64,000 bases of DNA, from contig CAWFCZ010000018.1 of the NCBI GenBank assembly GCA_963814355.1, positions 1,204,738-1,268,737 on the forward strand, in the 5' to 3' direction. Source of the stretch: JADGOV01 sp963814355. GTDB lineage: Bacteria; Actinomycetota; Actinomycetes; JADGOV01. A model generated the notes under the pieces. It saw only the letters and a list, made by a program, of their open reading frames with translations. It ran no database searches and had not been told where the DNA came from. Below are positions 1-8,510 of this stretch, in pieces. Each line of letters begins with the position of its first letter. Positions within the stretch are counted from its first letter, which is position 1. The position numbers were made by a program, and so were the translations under genes.

Positions 1-1200
1 GGCCGCCGGCCCCCGGCGGAAGCGGTCGGCCAGGGTGCCGCTGAACCCGGCCACCGGCAGCCCGGCGAAGATCGGGTGCAACGCCGGGCGGCCCGCGGCG
101 GCCACCAGCACACCGGCCAGCGCCGCCGGCGTGGCCCGGTCCAGCGGCGAGAGCCCGCTGGCATCGCGCAACGCCAAGCCTTGGCCGAGTCGGGTACCGA
201 CGGCGGAGACCGCCCGCTCGATCGCCGCCGCCGCGCCGGTGAACGAGCGCGGCAGCCCGGCGCGGCCGGCGAGCTCCCGGCCGAGGGCTTCGGCGACGTC
301 GTTGTCGCTGCTGGTCAGCATCCGGGCCACCAGGTCAGGGACGGGCGGGGAGGACACCGTGGCGAGGACGCCGCCGGAGGCCGTTGCGGTCACCACCGGC
401 CGGGGCCGGCCGCGTACCGCGATCCCCCGGGCGGCCAGCCGGGCGCCGAAGGCCGCGGCGGCCGCCGCGGCCGGATCGGGATAGCGGGCCCGCCGGTCCG
501 GCCGAACCCGACCGTCGTCGACCATCAGCGCGACCACCGGTGACACGTCTCCGCCGGTGAGGTAGCCCGGTTTCCAGCCCGGCCCGGTGCGCGGGCCGGC
601 GTACCGGCTGAGGTCATAGCTCAGGCTCACCGTCCGGATACCGGTCGCCGACAACTTCCGGGCGGTGGCCGCGGCCAGCGCGTCCAGCGAGGCCAGTTGC
701 GGGTCGGCGCGGGCGGCGGCCGGGGAGGCCAGCGTCGGGTCTCCGCCCCCTACCAGGATCACCGTGCCGCCCCGGCGCGCCGCGCTGGTGGTGAGCCGGG
801 TGGTTGGCGGCAGGGCACTCAACGCGGCCACCGCGGTCGCCAGCTTGGCGGTCGAGGCCGGCGGGAGCAGCGTCCCGGCGCGGCGGGCGTACCGGGGAAT
901 GCCGTCCGCACCGAGCACGATCCCGGCGAGCCGGCCGCCGAAGGCCGGGTCGGCGGCCCGCGGCGCCAGCGCCAGGGCCAGCGCGGCGGGCGCCGGCAGC
1001 GGCTCCTCCGCGGCCGGCGACAGCACCGGACCGGCGGCGGGCGGCGGTGACCGGGACACCCTCGGTGAGGCACCGGCCGGCCCGGCGGGGGTGGTCCCGC
1101 GCAGCAGGTCGGTCGAGACCAGGGCGAGCACCCCGGCCAGGACGATCGCGAGCGCGGTCGCCAAGGCGACCGGCAGCGGCGTACGGGAGGCTGGCAGCAC
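1..1200 (-). CDS. dacB: D-alanyl-D-alanine carboxypeptidase (PBP4/DacB family), 3' end outside window
   Basis: Low-molecular-weight penicillin-binding protein that trims peptidoglycan peptides outside the membrane. The frame stays open for 400 codons from GTG at 1200 to base 1. An AGGAGG ribosome site lies just upstream of the GTG. The N-terminus carries a hydrophobic signal or anchor (about residues 6-30). The serine nucleophile motif STAK is at S116/K119 and the SSDN (SxN) motif at residues 297-300. A PBP4-type segment, PVAGFSGTLADRF, is read close to the window edge. The third catalytic motif (KTG) must lie beyond base 1, so the gene is partial here and not broken. It is divergent from ppa, a common actinobacterial arrangement. 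Family assignment is firm; the exact physiological role is inferred. Confidence 0.93.
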   Translation of the reverse strand, partial: MLPASRTPLPVALATALAIVLAGVLALVSTDLLRGTTPAGPAGASPRVSRSPPPAAGPVLSPAAEEPLPAPAALALALAPRAADPAFGGRLAGIVLGADGIPRYARRAGTLLPPASTAKLATAVAALSALPPTTRLTTSAARRGGTVILVGGGDPTLASPAAARADPQLASLDALAAATARKLSATGIRTVSLSYDLSRYAGPRTGPGWKPGYLTGGDVSPVVALMVDDGRVRPDRRARYPDPAAAAAAAFGARLAARGIAVRGRPRPVVTATASGGVLATVSSPPVPDLVARMLTSSDNDVAEALGRELAGRAGLPRSFTGAAAAIERAVSAVGTRLGQGLALRDASGLSPLDRATPAALAGVLVAAAGRPALHPIFAGLPVAGFSGTLADRFRRGPAA

Positions 1201-1287
1201 AACCTCCTACCTGCTCCTACCTGCTCGGCTCGCGATCGGGGAGACTAGCGGAGTACGCGAGGCGGCCGCCGGCGAGCAGGAGGAACA

Positions 1288-1800
1288 GTGGACTTCGACG
1301 TCACCATCGAGATACCCAAGGGGAACCGCAACAAGTACGAGATGGATCACCATAACGGCCGGATCCGGCTGGATCGGATGCTGTTCACAGCGACCCGCTA
1401 CCCGGCCGACTATGGCTTCGTGGACGACACGCTCGGCGACGACGGCGATCCCCTGGACTGCCTGGTGTTGGTCGAGGAGCCGACCTTCCCCGGCTGCCTG
1501 ATCCGCGCCCGGGCGGTCGGCATGTTCCGGATGACGGACGAGGCCGGCGGTGACGACAAGGTGATCTGCGTTCCGTCCAACGACCCGCGACAGGAACACC
1601 TGCGCGACATCCGGCACCTCCCGGAGTTCGAGCGGCTGGAGATCCAGCACTTCTTCGAGGTGTACAAGGACCTCGAACCCGGCAAGTCCGTCGAGGGCGC
1701 GACCTGGGTCGGCCGGGTGGAAGCCGAGCGGGAGATCGAGATTTCCCGCAAGCGGTTGGCCGATTCGCTCGCCGCCGGGTCGGATGGCGCCGAGCACTGA
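1288..1800 (+). CDS. ppa: Inorganic pyrophosphatase
   Basis: Soluble family I pyrophosphatase (170 residues, normal length) that hydrolyses PPi to phosphate and pulls biosynthetic reactions forward in the cytoplasm. The diagnostic metal-binding DGDPLD motif is at residues 52-57, preceded by the conserved IPKGNRNKYE and RYPADYGF segments. It starts at GTG 1288, seven bases behind an AGGAGG site. It is divergent from the carboxypeptidase gene and convergent, with only a 9-base gap, with the FAD/Fe-S oxidase. Nothing unusual is seen. Confidence 0.97.
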   Translation: MDFDVTIEIPKGNRNKYEMDHHNGRIRLDRMLFTATRYPADYGFVDDTLGDDGDPLDCLVLVEEPTFPGCLIRARAVGMFRMTDEAGGDDKVICVPSNDPRQEHLRDIRHLPEFERLEIQHFFEVYKDLEPGKSVEGATWVGRVEAEREIEISRKRLADSLAAGSDGAEH

Positions 1801-1809
1801 TCCCGATCG

Positions 1810-4545
1810 TCAGCCTGACCCGAGCCGCTGGGCCAGGAGTTCGGCGAGGTGTACGCCGCGGCGGTCGGAGAGCTGCTCGATCTGGGTACGGCAGGAGAAT
1901 CCGTCGGCGAGGATGACCGTGCCCGGAGTCGCCGCTCGAATCGCCGGGAGCAGGGCATGCGCCGCGACCGCGATGGACACCTCGAAGTGTCCCCGCTCGA
2001 CGCCGAAGTTGCCGGCCAGCCCGCAGCAGCCGCCGAGGGCTTTCACGCCGGCCCCGGCGGCGGTGAGCAGCGCGGTGTCCGCGGCATACCCCAGCACCGC
2101 GTGCTGGTGGCAGTGCGGTTGGGCGAGCACCGTCGTGCCGGTCAACGCCGGCGGTGACCAGGCGGTATCGGTGAGCGCTTCGGCGAGCGTCCGGGTGGCC
2201 GCCGCGACCTGCTCGACCTGCCGGTCACCGGGCAGCAACTCGGCGGCGTCGGAACGCAGCACCGCGGCACACGACGGCTCCAAGCCGACGATCGGCGTAC
2301 CGGCGGCGGCGTACGGCGCCAACTCGCGCACCGTGCGCCGCAGCCGGCGGCGGGCCCCGTCGAGCTGGCCGGTGGTGATCCAGGTCAACCCGCAGCACAC
2401 CGCCCGGCGCGAGAGCGCTACGCCGTAGCCCGCTTGGGACAGGACGGCAACCGCGGCCCGGCCGACCTGCGGCTGAAAGTACTCGGTGAAGGTATCGACG
2501 AACAACAGCACCGGCCGGTCGCCGGCCGCAGGCGGCTGGCGCCGGTGCCAGCGGCGAAACGTCTCCGGGGCGAAGGCCGGCAGCGGTCGGCGCGCCTCGA
2601 TGCCGGCCACCGCCTTGGCCAGCGCAGCGGCCCCCGGCAGGCGCAGCGCCGCGTTGGCCGCACCCGGCGCGACCGAGGCCAGCCGGGCCCAGCGCGGCAG
2701 CTGACCCAGGGCGTAATGGGCACGGGGCCGGAGCCGCCGCCGGTAGGTCTGGTACAGCACCTCCGCCTTGTACGTCGCCATGTCCACCCCGGCCGGGCAG
2801 TCCGAGGCGCATCCCTTGCAGGCCAGGCACAACTCCAGCGCCTCCTGCACTTCCGGCGACCGCCAGCCGTCGCGAACCAGCGTGCCGTTCGCCATCTCCT
2901 GCAGCACCCGGGCCCGGCCGCGGGTGGAGTCCTTCTCGTCCCGGGTGGCCAGGTACGACGGGCACATCACGCCACCGGTGACGCCGGTGTCGGCCCGGCA
3001 GGTACCGACCCCGACGCAGCGGTGCACGGCGGTGGCGAAGTCGCCGCGGTCGTGGGCATACCCGAAACCGAGCCGCTGCGTCAGCAGGCGGGCCCCGGGC
3101 AGCCGCAGGTCGGCATCCACCGGCCGCGGGTCGAGCAGGACCCCCGGGTTGAGCAGGTTGTCCGGATCCAGCGCCGCCTTGAAGCCGGCGAAGGCGGCCA
3201 GCGCGTCGGCCGAGTACATCAGCGGCAGCAACTCGCCGCGGGCCCGGCCGTCGCCGTGCTCACCGGAGAGCGACCCGCCGTATCCGGCGACGAGCCGGGC
3301 GGCGTCGCGCAGGAAGCTGCGAAAGACGGTCGGTGCAGACGCCAGCGGGAAGTCGATCCGGACGTGGACGCAGCCGTCCCCGAAGTGACCGTAGCTCAGC
3401 CCGGAGAGCCGGTAGCCGGCCAGCAACGCGTCGAACTCCCGCAGGTAGGCGCCCAGCGCGGCCGGCGGTACCGCGGCGTCCTCCCACCCCGGCCAGGCCG
3501 GCTCGCCGGCGGCGGTCCGACCGGCCAGGCCGACGCCGTCCTCCCGGATCCGCCACAGCGCGGCGGCCTGCGGCCCGGCCGGCAGGACCACCGCGTCCAG
3601 CGCGCCGGCCGCTGCGACCAGCCGCCGCCCCGCATCGGCCGCCGCGCCGGCGCTCGGGCCGCCGGCCTCGACGAATAGCCAGCCGCCACCCCGCGGAAGG
3701 TCCGGCACCGCGGCCGGACCCTTGCGGGCCCGGACCACGTCCACCAGCCGGGCGTCGATGCCCTCCACGGCGAGCGGTCGCAGCGGCAGCAAGGCCGGGG
3801 TGGCGTCCGCGGCCGCAGCCATGTCCCGGTACCCGAGCACGGCGAGCGCGGTGGCCGCCGGCTGCTCCACCAGGGCGACGGTGGCCCCCAGCACGATGGC
3901 GCAGGTGCCCTCGGTGCCTACCAGCGCCCTGCCGAGGTGCGCGCCGCGCTCCGGGAGCAGGTGTTCGAGGGAGTAGCCGGAGATCTGCCGGCCGAAGCGG
4001 CCGAGTTCAGTGCGGATCGTGGCCAGCGAGCCGGCGATCACCGCATCGACCGCCGGCCTCGAGGTTCCCGGGCCGGCCGTGATCCGCTCACCGGTCCCGG
4101 TGAGCACGTCGAGGCCGACCACGTTGTCCGCGGTCCGGCCGTAGGCCAGAGCGTGCGGTCCGCAGGCGTTGTTGCCGATCATCCCGCCGAAGGTGCAGCG
4201 GGCGTGCGTGGACGGGTCCGGCCCGAACCGCAACCGGTGCGGGGCGGCGAGCCGCTGGAGGTCGTCGAGGATGGCGCCGGGCTGCACCTGCGCGGTCCGC
4301 GCTTCGCGGTCGACGGCGAGCACCTGGTTGAGGTACCGGCTCGTGTCGAGCACGAGACCGGTGCCGACCGCGTTGCCGGCCACCGACGTGCCGCCTCCGC
4401 GCATGGTCAGCGGTACGCCGTGCTCGCGGCACACCGCGAACGCGGCCAGCACCTCGGTGACCGAGCGGGGGAAACCCACCGCGGTCGGGATTACCCGGTA
4501 GTTCGACGCGTCGGAGGAGTACTCCGCCCGGCGTCGCGAGGACAC
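1810..4545 (-). CDS. FAD-linked oxidase fused to Fe-S (GlpC-like) domain; candidate D-2-hydroxyacid dehydrogenase
   Basis: A 911-residue fusion of the D-lactate/D-2-hydroxyglutarate dehydrogenase type. The N-terminal FAD_binding_4 domain shows RGGGTSVAGNAVG near residue 50 and GPDPSTHARCTFGG near 107, followed by an FAD-oxidase C domain to about residue 450. A dicluster ferredoxin-like region has cysteine clusters near 510 (CVGVGTC) and 573 (CLACKGCASDCP). Two CCG-type modules follow (CCGLTW 717, HCHQH 811, GGCCG 838). Known relatives oxidise D-2-hydroxyacids and pass electrons to quinone or another carrier. GTG 4545 is the first ordinary start, but homology-like sequence continues about 26 codons upstream in frame to the stop of the FmdB gene, so the true start may be earlier at a rare codon. 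It is last in the operon with the dehydrogenase and lactonase, which suggests D-2-hydroxyglutarate as substrate (inference). Confidence 0.88.
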   Translation of the reverse strand: MSSRRRAEYSSDASNYRVIPTAVGFPRSVTEVLAAFAVCREHGVPLTMRGGGTSVAGNAVGTGLVLDTSRYLNQVLAVDREARTAQVQPGAILDDLQRLAAPHRLRFGPDPSTHARCTFGGMIGNNACGPHALAYGRTADNVVGLDVLTGTGERITAGPGTSRPAVDAVIAGSLATIRTELGRFGRQISGYSLEHLLPERGAHLGRALVGTEGTCAIVLGATVALVEQPAATALAVLGYRDMAAAADATPALLPLRPLAVEGIDARLVDVVRARKGPAAVPDLPRGGGWLFVEAGGPSAGAAADAGRRLVAAAGALDAVVLPAGPQAAALWRIREDGVGLAGRTAAGEPAWPGWEDAAVPPAALGAYLREFDALLAGYRLSGLSYGHFGDGCVHVRIDFPLASAPTVFRSFLRDAARLVAGYGGSLSGEHGDGRARGELLPLMYSADALAAFAGFKAALDPDNLLNPGVLLDPRPVDADLRLPGARLLTQRLGFGYAHDRGDFATAVHRCVGVGTCRADTGVTGGVMCPSYLATRDEKDSTRGRARVLQEMANGTLVRDGWRSPEVQEALELCLACKGCASDCPAGVDMATYKAEVLYQTYRRRLRPRAHYALGQLPRWARLASVAPGAANAALRLPGAAALAKAVAGIEARRPLPAFAPETFRRWHRRQPPAAGDRPVLLFVDTFTEYFQPQVGRAAVAVLSQAGYGVALSRRAVCCGLTWITTGQLDGARRRLRRTVRELAPYAAAGTPIVGLEPSCAAVLRSDAAELLPGDRQVEQVAAATRTLAEALTDTAWSPPALTGTTVLAQPHCHQHAVLGYAADTALLTAAGAGVKALGGCCGLAGNFGVERGHFEVSIAVAAHALLPAIRAATPGTVILADGFSCRTQIEQLSDRRGVHLAELLAQRLGSG

Positions 4546-4622
4546 GTCGACCTCGGGCAGGCCGCCGGCGCGCAGCAGGCCGGCGAGCCCCTCGCCGGCC
4601 GGGGCATCGGTCGCGGACGTAC

Positions 4623-5099
4623 TCAGCCGGCCGCCCCGCCGCGGCTCGGGCCGGCGGCCGGCGGCTGCGCGGGTCCAACCGCAGGCCGGTGCGGCGGGGG
4701 GGCGTGTTCGTGCGAATGCGGGCCCGGGTGGGCGTGCGGGGGCCCACCCGGCACCGGGTCACCGGCCCGCAGGGGTGCCGCCGCGTACCGGCCCTCGTGC
4801 GCCAGCACCGGACGCCGGTCCCCGGCCAGCTCCGGGTGCTGCTCCTCCAGCCGCGCCCGGGCCTGCGCGGTGCGCCGCAGCGCGGTGACGTAGTCCCGGT
4901 TCGCGCCGTAGGTCCCGCGCCAGGTCTGCGGCATCTTCTCGGCCGGGGGCGGCAGGGCGGCCCGGCCGCCCACGCCGAACCCCGAGGGGAGCTTCGCGGT
5001 GGCCGCGCCGCAGGCCGGACAGGCCGGCAGCGGCGCGGTGAAAGACTGCCTGACCTCGACGCGGTGGCCGGCCGGACAGCCGAGCACGTAGATCGGCAT
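4623..5099 (-). CDS. FmdB-type zinc-ribbon protein with His-rich tail
   Basis: A 158-residue protein starting MPIYVLGCPAGH, the usual beginning of the FmdB putative regulatory family. C8 and a CPAC pair at about residues 32-35 would complete the zinc ribbon. The C-terminal 50 residues are unusual, rich in His and Pro (HAHPGPHSHEHAPPPH) and likely to bind metal ions. It sits 6 bases downstream of the iron-dependent dehydrogenase gene and ends next to the start region of the FAD/Fe-S oxidase, so it should be co-transcribed with both. FmdB was named from a formamidase locus; its molecular role is poorly defined. A metal-handling or regulatory role in this operon is inference. Confidence 0.75.
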   Translation of the reverse strand: MPIYVLGCPAGHRVEVRQSFTAPLPACPACGAATAKLPSGFGVGGRAALPPPAEKMPQTWRGTYGANRDYVTALRRTAQARARLEEQHPELAGDRRPVLAHEGRYAAAPLRAGDPVPGGPPHAHPGPHSHEHAPPPHRPAVGPAQPPAAGPSRGGAAG

Positions 5100-5105
5100 C
5101 GGCGG

Positions 5106-6383
5106 CTACCAGAGCTCGATGGAGCGGGTGAAGATCTCGGCGACGTCGTCCTCGGTGACCTCGCGTGGCGCGGTTGCCAGCAGCCGCTGCTGCTTCATGG
5201 TGCCCTCGACGAGGTCGCCGATGTCGCTCTTGTCGTACCCCACCCCGCCGATGCCGTTCGGGATCTCGATGTCGCGCATCAGGGAGACCAGGGCCGCCGG
5301 CAGCACCTCCGCCGGGTCATCCGGTTGCTCCATCCGCGGCGCCAGCAACTCCGCCGCCCGCAGGTGCCGCTCCGGCCGGGCCGGAAAGGTGAACCGGAAC
5401 GCCTCCGGCGCGGTCAGCGAGACCGACATGCCGTGCGGCACCATCGGCTCCTCGGCCGGGTACCCCCTAGGGTGGAAGCCCTTCACCCGCCCGGCGATCG
5501 GGTAGGCGTTGGCGTGCGGGATGTGCACCCCGGCGTTGCCGAAACCCATCCCGGCGAAGGTGGCGGCCATCGCCATCTCCATCCGCGCGTCGACGTCCTC
5601 ACCGTCGCGCACCGAGGTCCGGAACGACCTGGCGAGCAGCTGCAGCGCCTTCTCGGCCCACATGTCGGCCACCGGGTTCGACCCGCAGTACGGCACCCGC
5701 TGCTCGGCTCTCTTGTGCTCGAAGGAGGTGTAGGGCTTGGCGGTGTAGCTCTCCAGCGCGTGGCACAAGATGTCCATCCCGCAGGCCGCGGTCACCCCGC
5801 CTGGCTGAGTGGCGGTGAGCAGCGGATCCACGACGGCGAGCGTCGGGCGCAGCCGGGCCGAGCTGATGCCGGTCTTCACCTTCAGCGCGAGCACGTCGAG
5901 TACGCAGATCGTGGTGCTCTCCGAGCCGGTACCGGTGGTGGTCGGCACCGCGACCAGCGGCTTCAGCGGCTTCCTCGGGTTCTGGCCGCCGCCGACCGGC
6001 GCGTTGATGTAGTCCATCAGCTCGCCGGGGTTGGTCGTCATCAGGTTGATCGCCTTCGCGGTGTCGATGCTCGATCCCCCGCCGACCGCGACGAAGGCGT
6101 CCCACGGCCCGCTGCTGCGGGCGTAGTCCACGGCGTGTTGCAGGCTGACATCCGTCGGCTCCACATGCACGCCGTCGAAGACCTCCGCCGCCACGTCGTA
6201 GCCCGCCATGGCCTCGGCCACCCGCCGCGGGGAACCGGTAGCCGCCACCCCCGGGTCGGTCACCACCAGCACGCGGGACACCCCGAACTGGGCGAGGTCG
6301 TAGCCGATCTCCGCCGACGCGCCGGGCCCGAATTTCAGGTTGGGCGAGCCGTAGGTGAAGATCGTCTCAGGGTTGGACATCAC
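5106..6383 (-). CDS. Iron-containing alcohol dehydrogenase, hydroxyacid-oxoacid transhydrogenase-like
   Basis: A 425-residue group III (iron) alcohol dehydrogenase. The nucleotide/substrate core GGGSSIDTAKA lies near residue 108. Metal-ligand segments follow in order: DILCHALESY, GVHIPHANAYPI and VPHGMSVSLT. The insert with CGSNPVADMWAEKAL and the stretch FAGMGFGNAGVHI are typical of hydroxyacid-oxoacid transhydrogenase (ADHFE1/HOT), which couples 4-hydroxybutyrate oxidation to 2-oxoglutarate reduction and yields succinate semialdehyde and D-2-hydroxyglutarate. The start is ATG 6383 behind GGAGG. The lactonase gene ends 22 bases upstream. If the substrate is not 4-hydroxybutyrate, a generic NAD-linked alcohol dehydrogenase is the alternative. 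Confidence 0.85.
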   Translation of the reverse strand: MMSNPETIFTYGSPNLKFGPGASAEIGYDLAQFGVSRVLVVTDPGVAATGSPRRVAEAMAGYDVAAEVFDGVHVEPTDVSLQHAVDYARSSGPWDAFVAVGGGSSIDTAKAINLMTTNPGELMDYINAPVGGGQNPRKPLKPLVAVPTTTGTGSESTTICVLDVLALKVKTGISSARLRPTLAVVDPLLTATQPGGVTAACGMDILCHALESYTAKPYTSFEHKRAEQRVPYCGSNPVADMWAEKALQLLARSFRTSVRDGEDVDARMEMAMAATFAGMGFGNAGVHIPHANAYPIAGRVKGFHPRGYPAEEPMVPHGMSVSLTAPEAFRFTFPARPERHLRAAELLAPRMEQPDDPAEVLPAALVSLMRDIEIPNGIGGVGYDKSDIGDLVEGTMKQQRLLATAPREVTEDDVAEIFTRSIELW

Positions 6384-6405
6384 GGGCCTCCAGTGAGGTG
6401 GTGGC

Positions 6406-7215
6406 TCAGGTGTAGTACCCGTCGGGAGCCGTCCGCATCCCGGCCAGCTGGGCCGCGTCGTGGCCGAAGACCAGTGTCGCGTTGGACCGCTCGGCGATGC
6501 CGCGGATCTTCTCCACCGAGGCGTACCAGGCGGTCAGGTCGTTCACGATCGCCGCCGGGACCGACGGCGGGCCGTAGGAGTCGCCCAGGTAGACCGCATC
6601 GGAGGTGAAGATCATCGATCCGGTATCCGGGAGGTCGACCTTCATGGCCATCGTGCCGGCGGTGTGACCCGGCGCCTGGATCAACGTGACGCCCGGCAGG
6701 ATCTCGGTGTCCCCGGAGACGGTCTCGAACTCCAGGCCCTCGTAGTCCACCTTGAGGAACGCCCCGGTCGTGACCCCCTCGAAACCGAACGCGAACTCCC
6801 GCTCGGCCTCGTTGCAGATCAGCTTGGCCGTGCTGCCGGCGAACATCTGCGCATTGCCGGCGTGGTCGAAGTGCAGGTGGGACAGCACGAGATAGTCGAT
6901 GTCGTTCGGCGTCAGATTCAGGCTCTTGAGCTGCGCGTCGAAGTACTGGTCCTCGGTGACCTGGTCGTAGGGGAAGTACTCCTGCAGCCCGGAGGGCGCC
7001 CAGCGGGTCTCCCAGTCCCGCGGGCAGCTGGTGTCCCACAGCAGCCGGCCCTCCGGGGTCTCCACCAGCACGGCGTGGCTGGTGCACGGGTACCACTCGA
7101 CCGGCTCGTGCTTGCGGGCCCGCGGCTTGATGTTGCGGCCGGGCTTGAGCAGCAGCCAGGTCAGGTCGCAGCTCATCGCGCCGCAATCGAGCACGTGGAC
7201 CTTGGTCGGAGGCAT
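6406..7215 (-). CDS. Metallo-beta-lactamase-fold lactonase (AttM/BlcC-like)
   Basis: A 269-residue cytoplasmic dizinc hydrolase. The metal motif HLHFDH is at H113, H115, D117 and H118; further ligands are H184 (PGHTAG), D206 (TSDAVY) and H252 (FGHD). The C-terminal segment resembling VEKIRGIAERSNATLVFGHD matches the N-acyl-homoserine-lactonase/gamma-butyrolactonase branch and not beta-lactamases. I chose ATG 7215 because AGGAG lies 7 bases upstream; the frame opens earlier but without support. As first gene before the transhydrogenase-like dehydrogenase, it could open gamma-butyrolactone to 4-hydroxybutyrate, as AttM/BlcC does in Agrobacterium. Quorum-quenching activity is the alternative. 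Confidence 0.85.
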   Translation of the reverse strand: MPPTKVHVLDCGAMSCDLTWLLLKPGRNIKPRARKHEPVEWYPCTSHAVLVETPEGRLLWDTSCPRDWETRWAPSGLQEYFPYDQVTEDQYFDAQLKSLNLTPNDIDYLVLSHLHFDHAGNAQMFAGSTAKLICNEAEREFAFGFEGVTTGAFLKVDYEGLEFETVSGDTEILPGVTLIQAPGHTAGTMAMKVDLPDTGSMIFTSDAVYLGDSYGPPSVPAAIVNDLTAWYASVEKIRGIAERSNATLVFGHDAAQLAGMRTAPDGYYT

Positions 7216-7405
7216 GGGCCGCTCCTCGCAATCGCTGCCGGCCGCCGCCGTGGCGGTAAGGGGCGGCAAGAGCGTGCCACGCCCGTCGCCACCGGTCAAG
7301 GATGTGGGCACTCTTTGGACGTCACGCCCAACGCCCAACCCCTACTGGCCGTTCACCGCCGACCGCTCCCTGGCCTCGCCCGATGAGCCCCTCGGGAGCC
7401 GGCGA

Positions 7406-8494
7406 TCAACCGGCCAGGACCCGCCGCACCCCGGCGGCGATCTCCACGTCCTCCCGGGCGGTGATCACGAAAGAGCGGACCGCGGCACCGGGCGCGGTGA
7501 TCTCGACGTCCGGTTCGGCCGCGTCATTGGCGGCGGCATCCAGCGCTACGCCGAGAAAGCCCAGCCCGTCGGCGGCGCCGGAGCGGACCAGCGGCGCGTG
7601 CTCGCCGACCCCCCCGGTGAAGACCAGCACGTCCACTCCGGCCAGCGCCGCCGCCATCGAAGCGATCAACCCCCGGAGCCGGTGCAGGTACACCGCGAAC
7701 GCAGTCCGGGCGCGTGTATCGCCGGCCGCCCGGGCGGCCAGCACCCGCCGCAGGTCGGCCTCGCCGGCCAGGCCGCGCAGCCCAGAGCCATGCTCCAGCG
7801 CGTCGGTCACCTCGGCCGCCGTCAACCCGGCCGAGGTCTGCAGCCACAGCACCATGCCGGGATCCACGGTGCCGGACCTGGTGCCCATCACCAGCCCCTC
7901 CAGCGGCGTGAAGCCCATCGTGGTGTCCACCGAACGGCCGTCCCGGACCGCGGCCAGGGACGCACCGGAGCCGAGGTGGCAGGTCACCACCCGCAGCCCC
8001 GCCGGGTGGCCGAGCAGGTCGGCGACCCGCCGGGCGGCGTACGCGTGGGACAGCCCGTGGAAGCCGTAGCGCCGGACGCCGAGCCGCTCCCGCCAGTCGA
8101 GCGGCACGGCGTAGATCGACGCGGCCGGCGGCAGCGTGGCATGGAACGCGGTGTCGAAACAGGCCACGGACGGTACGCCGGGCAGCGCGGCACCGACCGC
8201 CGCTATCCCAGCCAGCGACGGCGGCTGGTGCAGCGGCGCCAGTTCGGTCAACTCGCGCAGCGCCGCCAGCACCGCGTCATCGACCAGCACCGGCCCGGTG
8301 AAACGGGTGCCGCCGTGAACCACCCGGTGCCCGACGGCGTCCACGCGACCGAAGCCGGCCAGCGCCGCCGGCAGGTCGGCCTCCGGTGCCGAGTCGGCCG
8401 AGGCCAGCAGAGCGTCTTCCGGCCCGAGCAGCCGCAGCTTGAGGCTGGACGACCCGGCGTTGACCACCAGGATCCGCTCCGGCGGCCCGGCCAC
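7406..8494 (-). CDS. ackA: Acetate kinase
   Basis: Interconverts acetyl phosphate plus ADP and acetate plus ATP. The N-terminus reads ILVVNAGSSSLKLRLL, the phosphate-binding strand of the ASKHA fold. CHLGSGAS, the substrate and nucleotide segments (FDTAFH, YGFHGLSH) and the FTGGVGEH motif near the C-terminus are all present. GTG 8494 is chosen because it directly follows the stop of the phosphoketolase gene (16-base gap); an open frame further upstream lies inside that gene. At 362 residues it is shorter than the 390-400 of many homologues but no motif is missing. Translation directly after phosphoketolase indicates one operon in which acetyl phosphate is cashed in for ATP. Confidence 0.95.
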   Translation of the reverse strand: MAGPPERILVVNAGSSSLKLRLLGPEDALLASADSAPEADLPAALAGFGRVDAVGHRVVHGGTRFTGPVLVDDAVLAALRELTELAPLHQPPSLAGIAAVGAALPGVPSVACFDTAFHATLPPAASIYAVPLDWRERLGVRRYGFHGLSHAYAARRVADLLGHPAGLRVVTCHLGSGASLAAVRDGRSVDTTMGFTPLEGLVMGTRSGTVDPGMVLWLQTSAGLTAAEVTDALEHGSGLRGLAGEADLRRVLAARAAGDTRARTAFAVYLHRLRGLIASMAAALAGVDVLVFTGGVGEHAPLVRSGAADGLGFLGVALDAAANDAAEPDVEITAPGAAVRSFVITAREDVEIAAGVRRVLAG

Positions 8495-8510
8495 CGCGCG
8501 CCCGACCCGC

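Noticed and set aside
2434..3678. 414-codon plus-strand frame opposite the FAD/Fe-S oxidase
   Set aside because: Shadow of the oxidase; composition rich in Arg, Gly and Gln without domain.
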